Source of the DNA: Porifericola rhodea
Lineage (GTDB): Bacteria; Bacteroidota; Bacteroidia; Cytophagales; Cyclobacteriaceae
Assembly (NCBI RefSeq): GCF_030506305.1
Contig: NZ_CP119421.1
Coordinates: forward strand, 1,728,354-1,792,353
Length of the DNA stretch: 64,000 nucleotides
Direction of reading: 5' to 3'
Positions 1-9,395 of the stretch are shown here, piece after piece. The notes beneath the pieces were generated by a model. It worked only from the letters and a program-made list of their open reading frames with translations. It had not been told where the DNA came from and searched no databases. The translations under genes were made by a program, and so were the position numbers. Numbering within the stretch: position 1 is the stretch's first letter; every line of letters starts with the position of its first letter.

Positions 1-3000
1 GGTAGAGTACTTCAAACTCTCCGTAGAATTGGTTATCAGAACTTCCTCCACCTGTGCTGTTGGTATTTAGGCTCGTCATTCCTCCCGCACTTACAGTAAG
101 CCTGTCATTAAAAAATTCTCTGGAAAGTTGTACGTTCAGGTCACGATCAGCAAGAGCCGTGTTTTGTGCCTGTAGCTCATCAGATTCCAGATTGAGATTA
201 ATTTGAATGCCGCCTAGATAATCTTCGCTCAGGCCAGATAGTGTACTGGAGAGCAAACGACTCAGGCTATTGTCTATACGCTGGTTAACAGTAGTAAGTG
301 TAGAGCCACCACCGGAACCAAACCCTCCACCGGCTGGTAAGAATCGGTTCAGTACAATTAATGAGAAAACCTGCTTATATAGCTGCGTTTCGTCCTGCTC
401 CATATCATCTATCAGGTTTTGCACCACCTGAGCACTAATACCAGAAGCTGTAAGTTCAGGTATCTCAATATCAAAAGACAGTTCGGGGTCGGACAGTTCT
501 CCACTGATATTCATAAGAACATTTACGGGCTGGCGTGTAGTTACATAAGATCGGCTTTGTGCATCCTGCATCACTATATCCCTATAGTTAGCTGATACCA
601 GATCTTCCAAAGTGGTTTCTGCTGTGTAAACAGCGGTTATATCAAAGCGTGCGTTTGCCGGATCACCTGACCAGCTTAAAGTACTGCCTTCCCTAATGGC
701 AAATTCTTTTTGAATAAACTGCGCAAAAGTCAATATATAGGCTCCATCCTCTATTACGTAGGTCCCCTGTACATTAACATCACCGGCAGGGCTCATATTA
801 ACATTCAGGTCTGCATCTCCGGAGGCAGTAATTTTGTCACCATTAACCGGGTCTATCAGAATAGTCAACTGGGCTTCCGGGCTGATGCGTACATTGGTAG
901 ATATGCTCATTCCGTTTACCTGCATAGCTGTATTGCTAAGAGAGTCAGCATTGCTTACAATAGTGGTAGAGTCTACTACTGCCGTAGAATCAGCTTCTGC
1001 AAAGGCATTACTAGTAGCATTCACAAAATGAATATACTCCGCTGTAGAGGCTTCATCTGCTTCTTCTATTAAAGCAATAGTCATATCTGTACCTTCATTA
1101 ATTGCCGCATCTCCGGTTATGCTGAGGTCGTTTACACTTCCTTTAATGTCTATTGAGGCTGAAGCATGGGCACGTCCGTAAAAGCTTTCATTTTGAAAAC
1201 TTTCGCTATTCACAAACTGAAAATTATCTGTCTCAAATGATAAATCAAGTTCAGGATTAGTCATATCAGCAAAGCTTATTGTGCCATCCAGTTGTGCTTC
1301 GGTACGGGCAGAGTCCAGAATGGTAAAATTGTCAAAAAGCAACTGAGTGCCATCAAAGGCTATATCCTGATCGTTGATATAATATTGTGCACCGGTAATT
1401 GATGGCACCAGACTCACTTCGTCGGCAAAGGTAAAGGTACCATTGATGGTAGGATCCTGTGCGGTTCCTTTCAGCTTAAGACTTGCTTTTAGGGTACCGG
1501 ACAGCTCTTCTACATAATCTGTCATAAAGGTTTGCCAGGGCTCTAGCTGAAAGCGATCCATATTAATATCAAAGTCAAAATAGCCAGAGTCCAGACGATA
1601 ATCCCCCTCCATACTTAACTGACTGGCTTCACCATCCAGCTTCATCTCTAACTGTAGCGGCTCTCCTGCTTCTGGCGCTGCCAGTTGGTCTCCCTGTGCT
1701 TTCACATTTAAATTACCTACTGGCAAATCTCTTACTTTGAGGTTGCTAATACTTAGTTGTGATTGTAAGTCTCCCCTCTGGAACACATCCTGCATAGAAG
1801 CATCTGCGTTTAGCGTTCCGTCAATCATGTAGTCGTCTAGGTCCAGACTTGCGAGCAAAGGCCCAACTGCCAACTGGTCAATCAATAAAGCCAGATTAGT
1901 TTTACCTTCCTGATTTTTGGTATTAACCTCTATTCGCTGATTGTCTTGCTTAAAATAAAAGCTATCTATAGCCAGGTAATTGGCAGCATAAGTAATTTGT
2001 GTGTTTGGGGATATTTCCCAGGGCTTTTCTTCCAATACTAATTCCGAAGGATCTAAACTGATTGTAATAGTATCTTTACTGTTTTTGAGTACTGTGTTCA
2101 AATCCAGACGATAAGGAGCCCCTTCTGCCCCTACTTTAAGGTTTAAATCTACTTCGGTAGCAAATAAGTGCTGCCTGTTTTCATTTAAAGAGTCTTGTGG
2201 TACCCCCGACAGATTACCTCTTATACCTACCTCGGGTATAGTTAGCCCACCTAAGCGAATAAAATCAGACTTAGTGATAAATTTTAGTGCCCTTTGAGAG
2301 GTTTGAGCAGTAAGTAAGAGGCTATCCACGCTATAATCCTGATAGATAACATTAGGCGCATAAAAGCGAAAAGTGAGCTTCTTACGATCACTGTTAAAAT
2401 AAGCATTGGCGTTTATGGGCTTAGCTACTGTTAAAGAAGGCATAAACGCTCGTGCCAGTATAGGTGTATCTTTTACTTCAAGGGTAATAAAAAACTCCTG
2501 ATTGGTTTCATCAGTATTTATAGTATCTACATTATTCAGAGGGGCTTCGTAAGCTGACATATAATATTGTCTGAAGTCTTCTATAGCTGTAGGGAGTGTA
2601 GCTAAGCTAAACTTGCCATTAATACCTGCATTCACATAGTCGGAATAGAAGTTAATTGCACGACCATTATTTGTCTCTTCTGCCACCAGAACTAAAGAAT
2701 CAAGCTGATAGCTGTCGGCACCTTTGACTACGTTAGACTCCGTTACTTTAAAACTTCCTACTATATTGTCTATGGTGTTACCCCTGGCTTCTGCTGTCAT
2801 GCGGGTATTATTGATGATTACACTATCTGGAATCAGGTTGAGACGAAACAGATTGGCATTTTCCAGTCTTAAATCAAACTGGTACTGACTGTTTTCCCCT
2901 TTGAGGCTCGCCTGAGCATTAGCATGCATTTCTAACAGACTGTCTGCATAATCTACCTGTGCGATAATGTCATCATAATTTTTTTGCCCTTTTAGTTGGA

Positions 3001-4762
3001 GTCCTTTGTACTGATGCCCCTTATACCCCAGATTTTTTACCAGCAGATTTGCCCTGGCATTACTTAGAGTAGTATCCTGCCCAAAGCTTTGCGTAGCCTT
3101 TATATCTGCACTCATGCTCAGGTTCCCATACGCCCGAGCTACACTATCCGGATTGCCTAGGGCTAGCATAAGTGCTCTCAAATCGAAACGGTTTGCTTCA
3201 ATATTCGCTTTTATGTTAGCTTCGCTACTTTCTGACTGATAATTTCCCTGCGCTAGTAGTTCACCTATCCCGGTTTGTAAGTTTGCATTACCTTCTATAT
3301 CATCCAGTTTACCTTTAAGCTGTGCACTTAGTGTGATACTTTTCTGCTGTAGTTTACTGAAATAACGGGCAGTAGAGTCGGCAACCAAAGTGCTTAGAAA
3401 AGCATAGTCGGTACTAAACTCATTCAGGTTAAAGTTAAAATAAGGCGAACCCTCAGTTGCAGAGTCTAAAGCACTTAGGTTTTCAAAAGAAGCCTCAGCT
3501 AACAAAGTTGCTTTATCTGACAGGCTTAGCTCCAGTCTGTCCATTACGCCACTGCCCTTTTCCATATTTATCTGCCAGCTTAAAAAGGCCTTCATTTGGC
3601 TAAGGTTGGGGTACATGCTTAATGCGTCTGAGAAATAAGACACATCCTCCAAACCTAGTACAGTCTTGTTTAAGTCAGACTTCAGGCTTATGCTATTCAT
3701 TAGCTCTGCTGTATTCTCAGCTAGCTGCATACTATAGTCAATCTTACCATTAAGTTCAGAATGACCAGTACGTAGCTCCTTGAGCTGTAGAGCTATTTGC
3801 GGCATCTGCATATTAATTACCGCGGCTAGTTCTTCAAGTCTGAATCCACTATTTTTCTCTACAAAAGCTAATAATGGTAGGTTTAGCGATACATCTTTTG
3901 CTCCTACCTTTACATCTTCTACCTCTAGTTGAATATCCGATAGAGCCAGATTTTCAAAGTTCATCTGCTTGCTGGCTGAATCTTGTTGTATTTGCCCTAC
4001 CTGATAGCCAATTTCACTGTTTGCAATTTGTATTTCACTGAGCTCAAATGTATATCCGCTGGGGTTAATTATATTACTATCGGTGGTATCAGCAACTTGT
4101 TCTTCGGTTTGGGTACTGTCTGTTTCAGATGCTCTGGGTAATTGCATATTGAATGCTAGCCCATCAATATCCAGCTCTTGTGCTTTGATTAGTTGTTCTT
4201 CCAGCTCTATTTTATCAAACAATAACTTTAGTTTGTGAAGCGCCAGGTTCATTACAGTGCTATCCGCTTCGTAGTTAAATCTGATGTTGCTTAGCAGTAG
4301 CTCTCCTGCCTGTATATTCCAGGAGGTAGAAGTGGTATCCTGCGTGTTTTGGGTAGTGGTATCTGAGGCAAAGGCCTGTGGAATAAACTCAAAATTAAGC
4401 GTATCTTTTCCTTGTAACTGATACAAATTGATATAGGTATCAGCTAAAATAATATGATCTATACTGATGGTCTTACCTATGGCTGCCAAGGGGTCAAATG
4501 CTACATCTAGCTTACCGCTGTACAGTAGCGTATCTCCCTGCTGGTCTTCTATGTATACATCTTCCAGCACAATCTGGTCCAGAAAATCTATATCTATGCC
4601 TCCCAGACTTACTTTGGTATTCAGCATATTAGATGCTTTATCTTCTACCAGGCCGGTAAGGTAATTTTGTACTGCCGGAGTACGAAAAGCAATATAGATA
4701 ACTAGCCAGAGCACAATCAGTGTACTCAGCACATACAGTAGACGCTGTGCCCATTTGGGCAA
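1..4762 (-). CDS. tamB: TamB-domain (DUF490) outer-membrane biogenesis protein, C-terminus cut by left edge
   Basis: A single open minus-strand frame runs from here to the window edge, about 1,587 codons. The N-terminus has a short basic segment and one membrane helix (about residues 8-27), followed by a passage typical of Bacteroidota TamB proteins (residues about 45-75, around SLGGIDIDFLDQIVLEDVYI). The rest is very long, repetitive beta-rich sequence, and the visible C-terminal part (QLSREFFNDRLTVSAGG, then FEVLY) fits the DUF490 domain; about the last 50-100 residues should lie outside the window. TamB-family proteins are inner-membrane-anchored, span the periplasm and help lipid transport or outer-membrane protein assembly. 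No ATG exists near the start: an in-frame TAA lies directly upstream, so TTG at 4762 (or ATT at 4792) must serve. It is divergent from the DUF58 gene. Family assignment is firm; the exact start is not. Confidence 0.85.
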   Translation of the reverse strand, partial: MPKWAQRLLYVLSTLIVLWLVIYIAFRTPAVQNYLTGLVEDKASNMLNTKVSLGGIDIDFLDQIVLEDVYIEDQQGDTLLYSGKLDVAFDPLAAIGKTISIDHIILADTYINLYQLQGKDTLNFEFIPQAFASDTTTQNTQDTTSTSWNIQAGELLLSNIRFNYEADSTVMNLALHKLKLLFDKIELEEQLIKAQELDIDGLAFNMQLPRASETDSTQTEEQVADTTDSNIINPSGYTFELSEIQIANSEIGYQVGQIQQDSASKQMNFENLALSDIQLEVEDVKVGAKDVSLNLPLLAFVEKNSGFRLEELAAVINMQMPQIALQLKELRTGHSELNGKIDYSMQLAENTAELMNSISLKSDLNKTVLGLEDVSYFSDALSMYPNLSQMKAFLSWQINMEKGSGVMDRLELSLSDKATLLAEASFENLSALDSATEGSPYFNFNLNEFSTDYAFLSTLVADSTARYFSKLQQKSITLSAQLKGKLDDIEGNANLQTGIGELLAQGNYQSESSEANIKANIEANRFDLRALMLALGNPDSVARAYGNLSMSADIKATQSFGQDTTLSNARANLLVKNLGYKGHQYKGLQLKGQKNYDDIIAQVDYADSLLEMHANAQASLKGENSQYQFDLRLENANLFRLNLIPDSVIINNTRMTAEARGNTIDNIVGSFKVTESNVVKGADSYQLDSLVLVAEETNNGRAINFYSDYVNAGINGKFSLATLPTAIEDFRQYYMSAYEAPLNNVDTINTDETNQEFFITLEVKDTPILARAFMPSLTVAKPINANAYFNSDRKKLTFRFYAPNVIYQDYSVDSLLLTAQTSQRALKFITKSDFIRLGGLTIPEVGIRGNLSGVPQDSLNENRQHLFATEVDLNLKVGAEGAPYRLDLNTVLKNSKDTITISLDPSELVLEEKPWEISPNTQITYAANYLAIDSFYFKQDNQRIEVNTKNQEGKTNLALLIDQLAVGPLLASLDLDDYMIDGTLNADASMQDVFQRGDLQSQLSISNLKVRDLPVGNLNVKAQGDQLAAPEAGEPLQLEMKLDGEASQLSMEGDYRLDSGYFDFDINMDRFQLEPWQTFMTDYVEELSGTLKASLKLKGTAQDPTINGTFTFADEVSLVPSITGAQYYINDQDIAFDGTQLLFDNFTILDSARTEAQLDGTISFADMTNPELDLSFETDNFQFVNSESFQNESFYGRAHASASIDIKGSVNDLSITGDAAINEGTDMTIALIEEADEASTAEYIHFVNATSNAFAEADSTAVVDSTTIVSNADSLSNTAMQVNGMSISTNVRISPEAQLTILIDPVNGDKITASGDADLNVNMSPAGDVNVQGTYVIEDGAYILTFAQFIQKEFAIREGSTLSWSGDPANARFDITAVYTAETTLEDLVSANYRDIVMQDAQSRSYVTTRQPVNVLMNISGELSDPELSFDIEIPELTASGISAQVVQNLIDDMEQDETQLYKQVFSLIVLNRFLPAGGGFGSGGGSTLTTVNQRIDNSLSRLLSSTLSGLSEDYLGGIQINLNLESDELQAQNTALADRDLNVQLSREFFNDRLTVSAGGMTSLNTNSTGGGSSDNQFYGEFEVLY

Positions 4763-4995
4763 ATGAGAGATATGTTCTTTAGGAGAGTTAATAGCTTGTT
4801 ATTATTTTGTCAAAAAATGGGTTAAGCTTAAAAAATTGCTATCAGCTTTTATATAACAACGATAGTGATAGCTATTGTTATGTATTGCACGCTCAGATAT
4901 AAACAAATATATCTAAACCGTATTATTTTGTTAATTTGCAATATCATAAGCTCTACTTTTTATCGTGCATATTAAGTAGAATGACATTACGTTTA

Positions 4996-5895
4996 ATGAT
5001 GAATAACAAGGAAGAAATACGAAAGTTGCTTAAAAAGCTTCGCAAATATGAAATATCTATTCGCAAAGCTATTACTACGCAGATGCAGGGCGATTTTCAT
5101 TCTGTATTTAAGGGCTCGGGTATTACTTTTGACGATGTACGTGAATACCAGTATGGTGACGATATTCGTAGCATAGACTGGAATGCTACTGCCAAAGGCC
5201 ATAGCGTATATGTTAAAACTTATAAAGAGGAGCGCGAACAGATTGTGTATATGATGCTGGATGTAAGTGCTTCTCAGGAGATCGGCGATCCCGGACACCA
5301 GAAAGTAGATATTGGAAAGGAAATTTGTGGGGTACTATCGCTTTCGGCTATTAAAGAAGCTAGTCAGGTAGGTTTACTTTGCTTCTCTGACCAGAAAGAG
5401 GCTTATGTAAAACCTAATAAGGGCGACAAGCATGCTTACCAGATTATTACTAAGTTATATAATACACAACCTGTCTCCACTAAAACTGACCTTAATGCCG
5501 GAATCAACTACCTACTCAATATTGTAAAGCGCCGTAGCATCATTATACTGGTATCGGACTTTATAGATGACAATTATGTGGGTAACCTTAAGGCGCTCTC
5601 TCGTAAGCATGACCTTATCGTGGTACATTTGTCAGACAAACGCGAAACCCAGCTTCCTAGCCTGGGTATTATCCCGGTTTATGATAAAGAAAGCAAAAAA
5701 ACAATCTGGGTAAACTCATCATCCTCTAACTTTCAGAGTAAAGTAAGCAGCACTTATGCTGGCACTCGCCAAACGCTGGAAGACTTCTGTCGCCGCCACG
5801 AGGCAGATTATCTTTCTATAGCTACAGAAGAAGATTATGTGCCTAAGCTTATTAATTTGTTCCGAGTGAGAAACAAGATTAGGAAAAGCGCATAG
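4996..5895 (+). CDS. DUF58 domain protein of the Bat/aerotolerance type
   Basis: About 299 residues, cytoplasmic, with no membrane helix. The DUF58 signature is clear: a GxGxxFDDVREYQYGDDIRSIDWN-like stretch around residues 45-65, then KTYKEERE and a vWA-like core with MMLDVSASQ near residue 95. DUF58 proteins are partners of MoxR AAA+ ATPases and vWA proteins and are thought to act in maturation or stress tolerance of envelope complexes. An upstream start at 4936 exists, but the ATG pair at 4996/4999 places the protein start where family members begin (NNKEEIRKLLKKLRK). It is followed after 1 nt by the BatD-like gene and then batA, so the three are probably one transcript. No moxR gene is adjacent, which is unusual for this arrangement. 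Confidence 0.85.
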   Translation: MMNNKEEIRKLLKKLRKYEISIRKAITTQMQGDFHSVFKGSGITFDDVREYQYGDDIRSIDWNATAKGHSVYVKTYKEEREQIVYMMLDVSASQEIGDPGHQKVDIGKEICGVLSLSAIKEASQVGLLCFSDQKEAYVKPNKGDKHAYQIITKLYNTQPVSTKTDLNAGINYLLNIVKRRSIIILVSDFIDDNYVGNLKALSRKHDLIVVHLSDKRETQLPSLGIIPVYDKESKKTIWVNSSSSNFQSKVSSTYAGTRQTLEDFCRRHEADYLSIATEEDYVPKLINLFRVRNKIRKSA

Positions 5896-5896
5896 C

Positions 5897-6820
5897 ATGA
5901 AGCAAAGCAAAAAGAGTATACTATTTATTTTAATTAGTATCTGTTGCCTGAGCCATGCGGTCTTGCAGGCACAGGAGCTTAAGCCTCAGGGTTATTTTGA
6001 TAGAGACACGCTTAAAGTAGGCGAACCTGTTACCTATACTCTTACTTTTCGCTACCCAAAAAATCTGGAAGTTGTGTTTCCGGGGCAGAGTGAGAGCTAC
6101 GCTCCTTTTGAGTATCTGGATCGGAGCTTTGCTCCTACCCGCTCAGATAGCCTATATAGTTACGATAGTGTAAACTACGAGCTTACTACTTTTGAGTTGG
6201 ATAGCATACAAAGTCTTGCTCTACCTGTATACATTATAAACACTGACGATGAGGGTAAGGCTGACAGCACTGCTATTTATGCGGCAATAGATTCTATTCA
6301 GCTCAACCGTCTACTGACCCAGATACCCGATAGCCTGGCGCTAAAGGAGAATACAACTTTTCGTGAGGTTGCTTTACAGTTCAACTATCCTTACGTACTG
6401 GTTGGAATTGTTGCCTTAATATTAATCGTGGTAATTGTTTATGTAGTATTTGGCAAGCAGATTCGTAAAAAGTGGCAGCTACGTAAACTTAGAAAAAATC
6501 AGAAAAAGTTTCAGGAAGCCTTTGCCAAGGCTTTGGATGCCTTGCGTAAATCGCCTAATAAGCAACGTTCAGAATCTACCCTGCTACTGTGGAAGCAATA
6601 CATGGAAGGTCTGGATCGTTTGCCCTATACCAAGCTAACCACTAAAGAGATAGTAAACTCACCTGCCGGTGATAATTTACAGCAAGATCTTAAAGCTATA
6701 GATCGGAGTATTTATGGCAAATACGCAAATGGTGAACTTGTTCGCCACTTTGAGCAGTTAGAGCTGCACACTAACAATAGATTTAAACAAAAGATAGAGG
6801 AGATAAAAAATGCCGATTGA
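5897..6820 (+). CDS. Exported single-pass membrane protein, BatD/DUF4381-like
   Basis: 307 residues. There is an N-terminal signal peptide (about 1-25, ending near LQAQ), a periplasmic beta-rich domain to about residue 160, one strong membrane helix (about 165-187, VLVGIVALILIVVIVYVVF), and a basic, helical cytoplasmic tail of about 120 residues. This layout matches the small BatD-like or DUF4381-like proteins that sit between DUF58 and BatA genes in Bacteroidota aerotolerance clusters. I assign it mostly from architecture and context, since no catalytic motif is visible. Its stop overlaps the batA start by 11 nt, which suggests translational coupling. Function is likely as a membrane partner of the vWA protein BatA. 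Confidence 0.55.
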   Translation: MKQSKKSILFILISICCLSHAVLQAQELKPQGYFDRDTLKVGEPVTYTLTFRYPKNLEVVFPGQSESYAPFEYLDRSFAPTRSDSLYSYDSVNYELTTFELDSIQSLALPVYIINTDDEGKADSTAIYAAIDSIQLNRLLTQIPDSLALKENTTFREVALQFNYPYVLVGIVALILIVVIVYVVFGKQIRKKWQLRKLRKNQKKFQEAFAKALDALRKSPNKQRSESTLLLWKQYMEGLDRLPYTKLTTKEIVNSPAGDNLQQDLKAIDRSIYGKYANGELVRHFEQLELHTNNRFKQKIEEIKNAD

Positions 6821-7883
6821 AAACGAAAATTGGTTTTCACTAAACTGGTTTCAACCTTCTGTTCTCTCAAATTATGAGTATCAGCATATATTTTTTCTAT
6901 ATCTGCTGCCACTTATACCCCTGTTTTTTATAATCCGCTGGCTGATTGGGCTGCGTTCCGGACAAAAGCTCCCTATCGCTTTTCCTAAAAGCGCACTTAA
7001 GCAAAGCCCTATCACCTACCTCCGATTAATTCCTGCTTTGCTCATTGCTTTGGCAGCCGCACTTCTACTGCTAGCAATGGCCAGACCCCAGAAGTCTAAT
7101 GAGCAGGTAGAGCAGTGGAGCGAGGGTATTGATATTATGTTGGTGATAGATATATCCGAATCTATGCGGATAGAAGACTTTAAACCCAACAGACTACAAG
7201 CAGCTAAAGATGTAGCTCGTGATTTTATCGCTGGCAGAATGCAGGATAGAATAGGGCTGGTAGTTTTTTCGGGCGATGCCTATTCACTTTCTCCTCTTAC
7301 TACCGACTACGAACTTCTGTATAAATTTATTGAGGATATCGACTTTAGCTTAATAGAAAGCAGAGGAACCGCTATTGGTAGTGCTCTGGCAGTAGCTACT
7401 AATCGCATGCGCGATGTTGAAGAAGGTAGTGAAGGCCCTGATCGTGAAGGTAAAGCTTCCAAGGTAATGGTTTTACTAAGTGATGGAGATAATACTGCCG
7501 GAAACCTTGATCCTATAACAGCTGCCGAGCTAGCCCATGCTTATAGTATTAAAATTTACTCTATTGCCATTGGTAAAGAGGGTAAAGTACCCTTTGGTAA
7601 AGATTTTTTTGGGAATACCCGCTACGTGGAAAACTCACTGGATGAAACTACACTCAGAGAAATTGCCAAGATTGGAGAAGGTGAATTTTACAGAGTGTCT
7701 AATAAAGAAGCCTTAGAAGAAGTGTTTGACCTTATCGACAAATACGAAAAGGCCGAAATTAAAGAAACTCGCTACAAAGATACCACAGACTTTTACTGGA
7801 TTTATTTATCGTGGGCAATAGCCTTGTTTTTACTTTGGCTCCTGCTTAAGTCAACTTTTGTGAGTAATGTGTTAAAGGATTAA
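6810..7883 (+). CDS. batA: BatA-like vWA domain membrane protein
   Basis: 357 residues. Two N-terminal membrane helices (about 28-48 and 72-92) precede a von Willebrand factor A domain with an intact MIDAS (DISESM near residue 113-118, then a conserved Thr/Asp in LSPLTTDYE and LLSDGDN). A last helix lies near the C-terminus (about 330-347). This is the standard BatA layout: a membrane-anchored vWA protein of the aerotolerance operon that works with MoxR and DUF58 proteins. The gene overlaps the preceding one by 11 nt. The usual batB, batC and batD genes do not follow; instead an opposite-strand transporter ends 7 nt downstream, so the operon is short here. Identity is secure at family level. 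Confidence 0.85.
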   Translation: MPIENENWFSLNWFQPSVLSNYEYQHIFFLYLLPLIPLFFIIRWLIGLRSGQKLPIAFPKSALKQSPITYLRLIPALLIALAAALLLLAMARPQKSNEQVEQWSEGIDIMLVIDISESMRIEDFKPNRLQAAKDVARDFIAGRMQDRIGLVVFSGDAYSLSPLTTDYELLYKFIEDIDFSLIESRGTAIGSALAVATNRMRDVEEGSEGPDREGKASKVMVLLSDGDNTAGNLDPITAAELAHAYSIKIYSIAIGKEGKVPFGKDFFGNTRYVENSLDETTLREIAKIGEGEFYRVSNKEALEEVFDLIDKYEKAEIKETRYKDTTDFYWIYLSWAIALFLLWLLLKSTFVSNVLKD

Positions 7884-7890
7884 ACTAGCT

Positions 7891-8814
7891 TTATGCCAGC
7901 CTTTCTATGGCTATCTTTGGTTTTTTTACCTTTGATAGTCCCCAGGCCAGGGCTAAGCCGGAAATTATATCCCAGATTCCCCACCATCCGGCAATCATTG
8001 CCATTCCTCCCAGACCTTCAAAAAAGTTAAAAATCAGAATAAGAGCGATACCAGAATTTTGAATACCGGTTTCTACGGTAATTGCTTTTTTATCGCTCAT
8101 AGAAAGGCCAAATACGTTACTTAGAGCAAAACCTGCTCCGTAGGCCAGCGCATTGTGTAGTAAAACAATTAGTACTACATAATGAATATACTCTAAAAAT
8201 ATGCTGAAATTGGCAGCGAAAGCTCCTACGATAAAAGCAGCAAATACCAGTACCGAAAAGATACGTATTGGTTTGCGAAACTTAAGGCTTAGCTTCGGGT
8301 ATTGATGATTAAACCACATTCCTACCAGTAGTGGTATACCTACTACCAGAAGTATAGCTTCTAATATATCTGTAAAGCTAATACTTAGAGTAGGTAAATC
8401 TGTTCCTGTAGAAAGATACAAGCTTCCCCAAAACGCAAAATTTGTAGGTGTAGCTATTACAGAAGCTAAAGTAGCTATTGCTGTCAAGCTTACTGATAAT
8501 GCCCCGTTTCCTCCTGCTAATACAGATAACATATTAGATAGATTTCCTCCAGCACAGGCTGCTACCAGTAGCATCCCTAATGCTACACTTGGAATAGGCT
8601 TAAGTAGAAGTATCAGAACAAAAGTAATAGCTGGCAAAATTATATACTGCGCGCTTAAACCTACTAGCAGGCTTTTGGGCTTAAACCATAATCTCTTAAA
8701 GTCCGCTACAGTCAACTCAATGGCTACCCCAAACATTACCATTCCCATGCAAATGTTTAATAGTAGCAGACTATCCTGATTAAAGTTTAGCCTTATGCTA
8801 TCTAATACTTCCAT
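7891..8814 (-). CDS. Bile acid:sodium symporter (BASS) family transporter
   Basis: 307 residues with about nine to ten hydrophobic helices. The passage GVAIELTVADFKRLWFKPKSLLVG, the AACAGGNLSNMLSVLAGGNGALSVS stretch (about residues 84-108) and the late ETGIQNSGIAL motif (about 245-255) are characteristic of BASS family proteins, which take up organic anions with sodium. The substrate cannot be read from sequence; bacterial members carry bile-acid-like compounds, pantoate, pyruvate-like or other carboxylates. It converges with batA with only 7 nt between stops and lies downstream of purE on the same strand, 50 nt away, so read-through from purEK is possible. Confidence 0.85.
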   Translation of the reverse strand: MEVLDSIRLNFNQDSLLLLNICMGMVMFGVAIELTVADFKRLWFKPKSLLVGLSAQYIILPAITFVLILLLKPIPSVALGMLLVAACAGGNLSNMLSVLAGGNGALSVSLTAIATLASVIATPTNFAFWGSLYLSTGTDLPTLSISFTDILEAILLVVGIPLLVGMWFNHQYPKLSLKFRKPIRIFSVLVFAAFIVGAFAANFSIFLEYIHYVVLIVLLHNALAYGAGFALSNVFGLSMSDKKAITVETGIQNSGIALILIFNFFEGLGGMAMIAGWWGIWDIISGLALAWGLSKVKKPKIAIERLA

Positions 8815-8864
8815 TATGTAATTCTATAATATATTAGGTAAGTCTAATTAACTTAAACGAACGT

Positions 8865-9395
8865 TCAATTATTAGCAAAGCCTATTTTCCCACCCTTATA
8901 GCCCTGTTCTTCCATCTTCTGAGCAGCTTCCTCTACTTTTTCACGAAGCTCTTCTTTGTAGCTTTGAAGTCGTGAGGCTACTTTCTTGTCATGGCTACCA
9001 ATAATCTGGGCAGCTAAAATCCCGGCATTTTTTGCACCATTAAGTGCTACGGTAGCCACAGGTACACCACCTGGCATCTGCAAAATAGAGAGTATAGAGT
9101 CCCAACCATCTATAGAATTGCTGGATTTTACAGGCACCCCTATAACGGGTAAAGTAGTAACTGCGGCGACCATTCCGGGTAGGTGCGCTGCTCCCCCCGC
9201 CCCTGCAATAATAACCTGTAATCCATTTTTTCTGGCATCATTTGCATACTTCATCATACGGTCAGGTGTACGATGGGCGGAAACAATAGTGACTTCAAAA
9301 GGCACCTCTAATTCTTCCAGAATATTTGCAGCTTCTATCATTACAGGCAAGTCGGATTTACTGCCCATAATAATACCTACTTTTACTTTGCTCAT
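8865..9395 (-). CDS. purE: N5-carboxyaminoimidazole ribonucleotide mutase (PurE, class I)
   Basis: 176 residues. The N-terminal [13 protein letters not shown] (residues about 7-19) and SAHRTPDRM (about 40-48) motifs contain the Ser, Asp and His used by class I PurE to convert N5-CAIR to CAIR in de novo purine synthesis. [12 protein letters not shown] and the [21 protein letters not shown] passage are also intact. The start overlaps the purK stop by 4 nt (ATGA arrangement), which means the pair is translationally coupled and made together, as expected because PurK makes the unstable substrate of PurE. Length is close to that of other class I enzymes, with a slightly longer charged C-terminal tail. 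Confidence 0.97.
   Translation of the reverse strand: MSKVKVGIIMGSKSDLPVMIEAANILEELEVPFEVTIVSAHRTPDRMMKYANDARKNGLQVIIAGAGGAAHLPGMVAAVTTLPVIGVPVKSSNSIDGWDSILSILQMPGGVPVATVALNGAKNAGILAAQIIGSHDKKVASRLQSYKEELREKVEEAAQKMEEQGYKGGKIGFANN

Noticed and set aside
710-1072. Short plus-strand frames within the TamB-like gene (also at 834 and 4467)
   Set aside because: The minus-strand frame is open for 1,587 codons with family motifs at both ends. The plus-strand frames are by-products.
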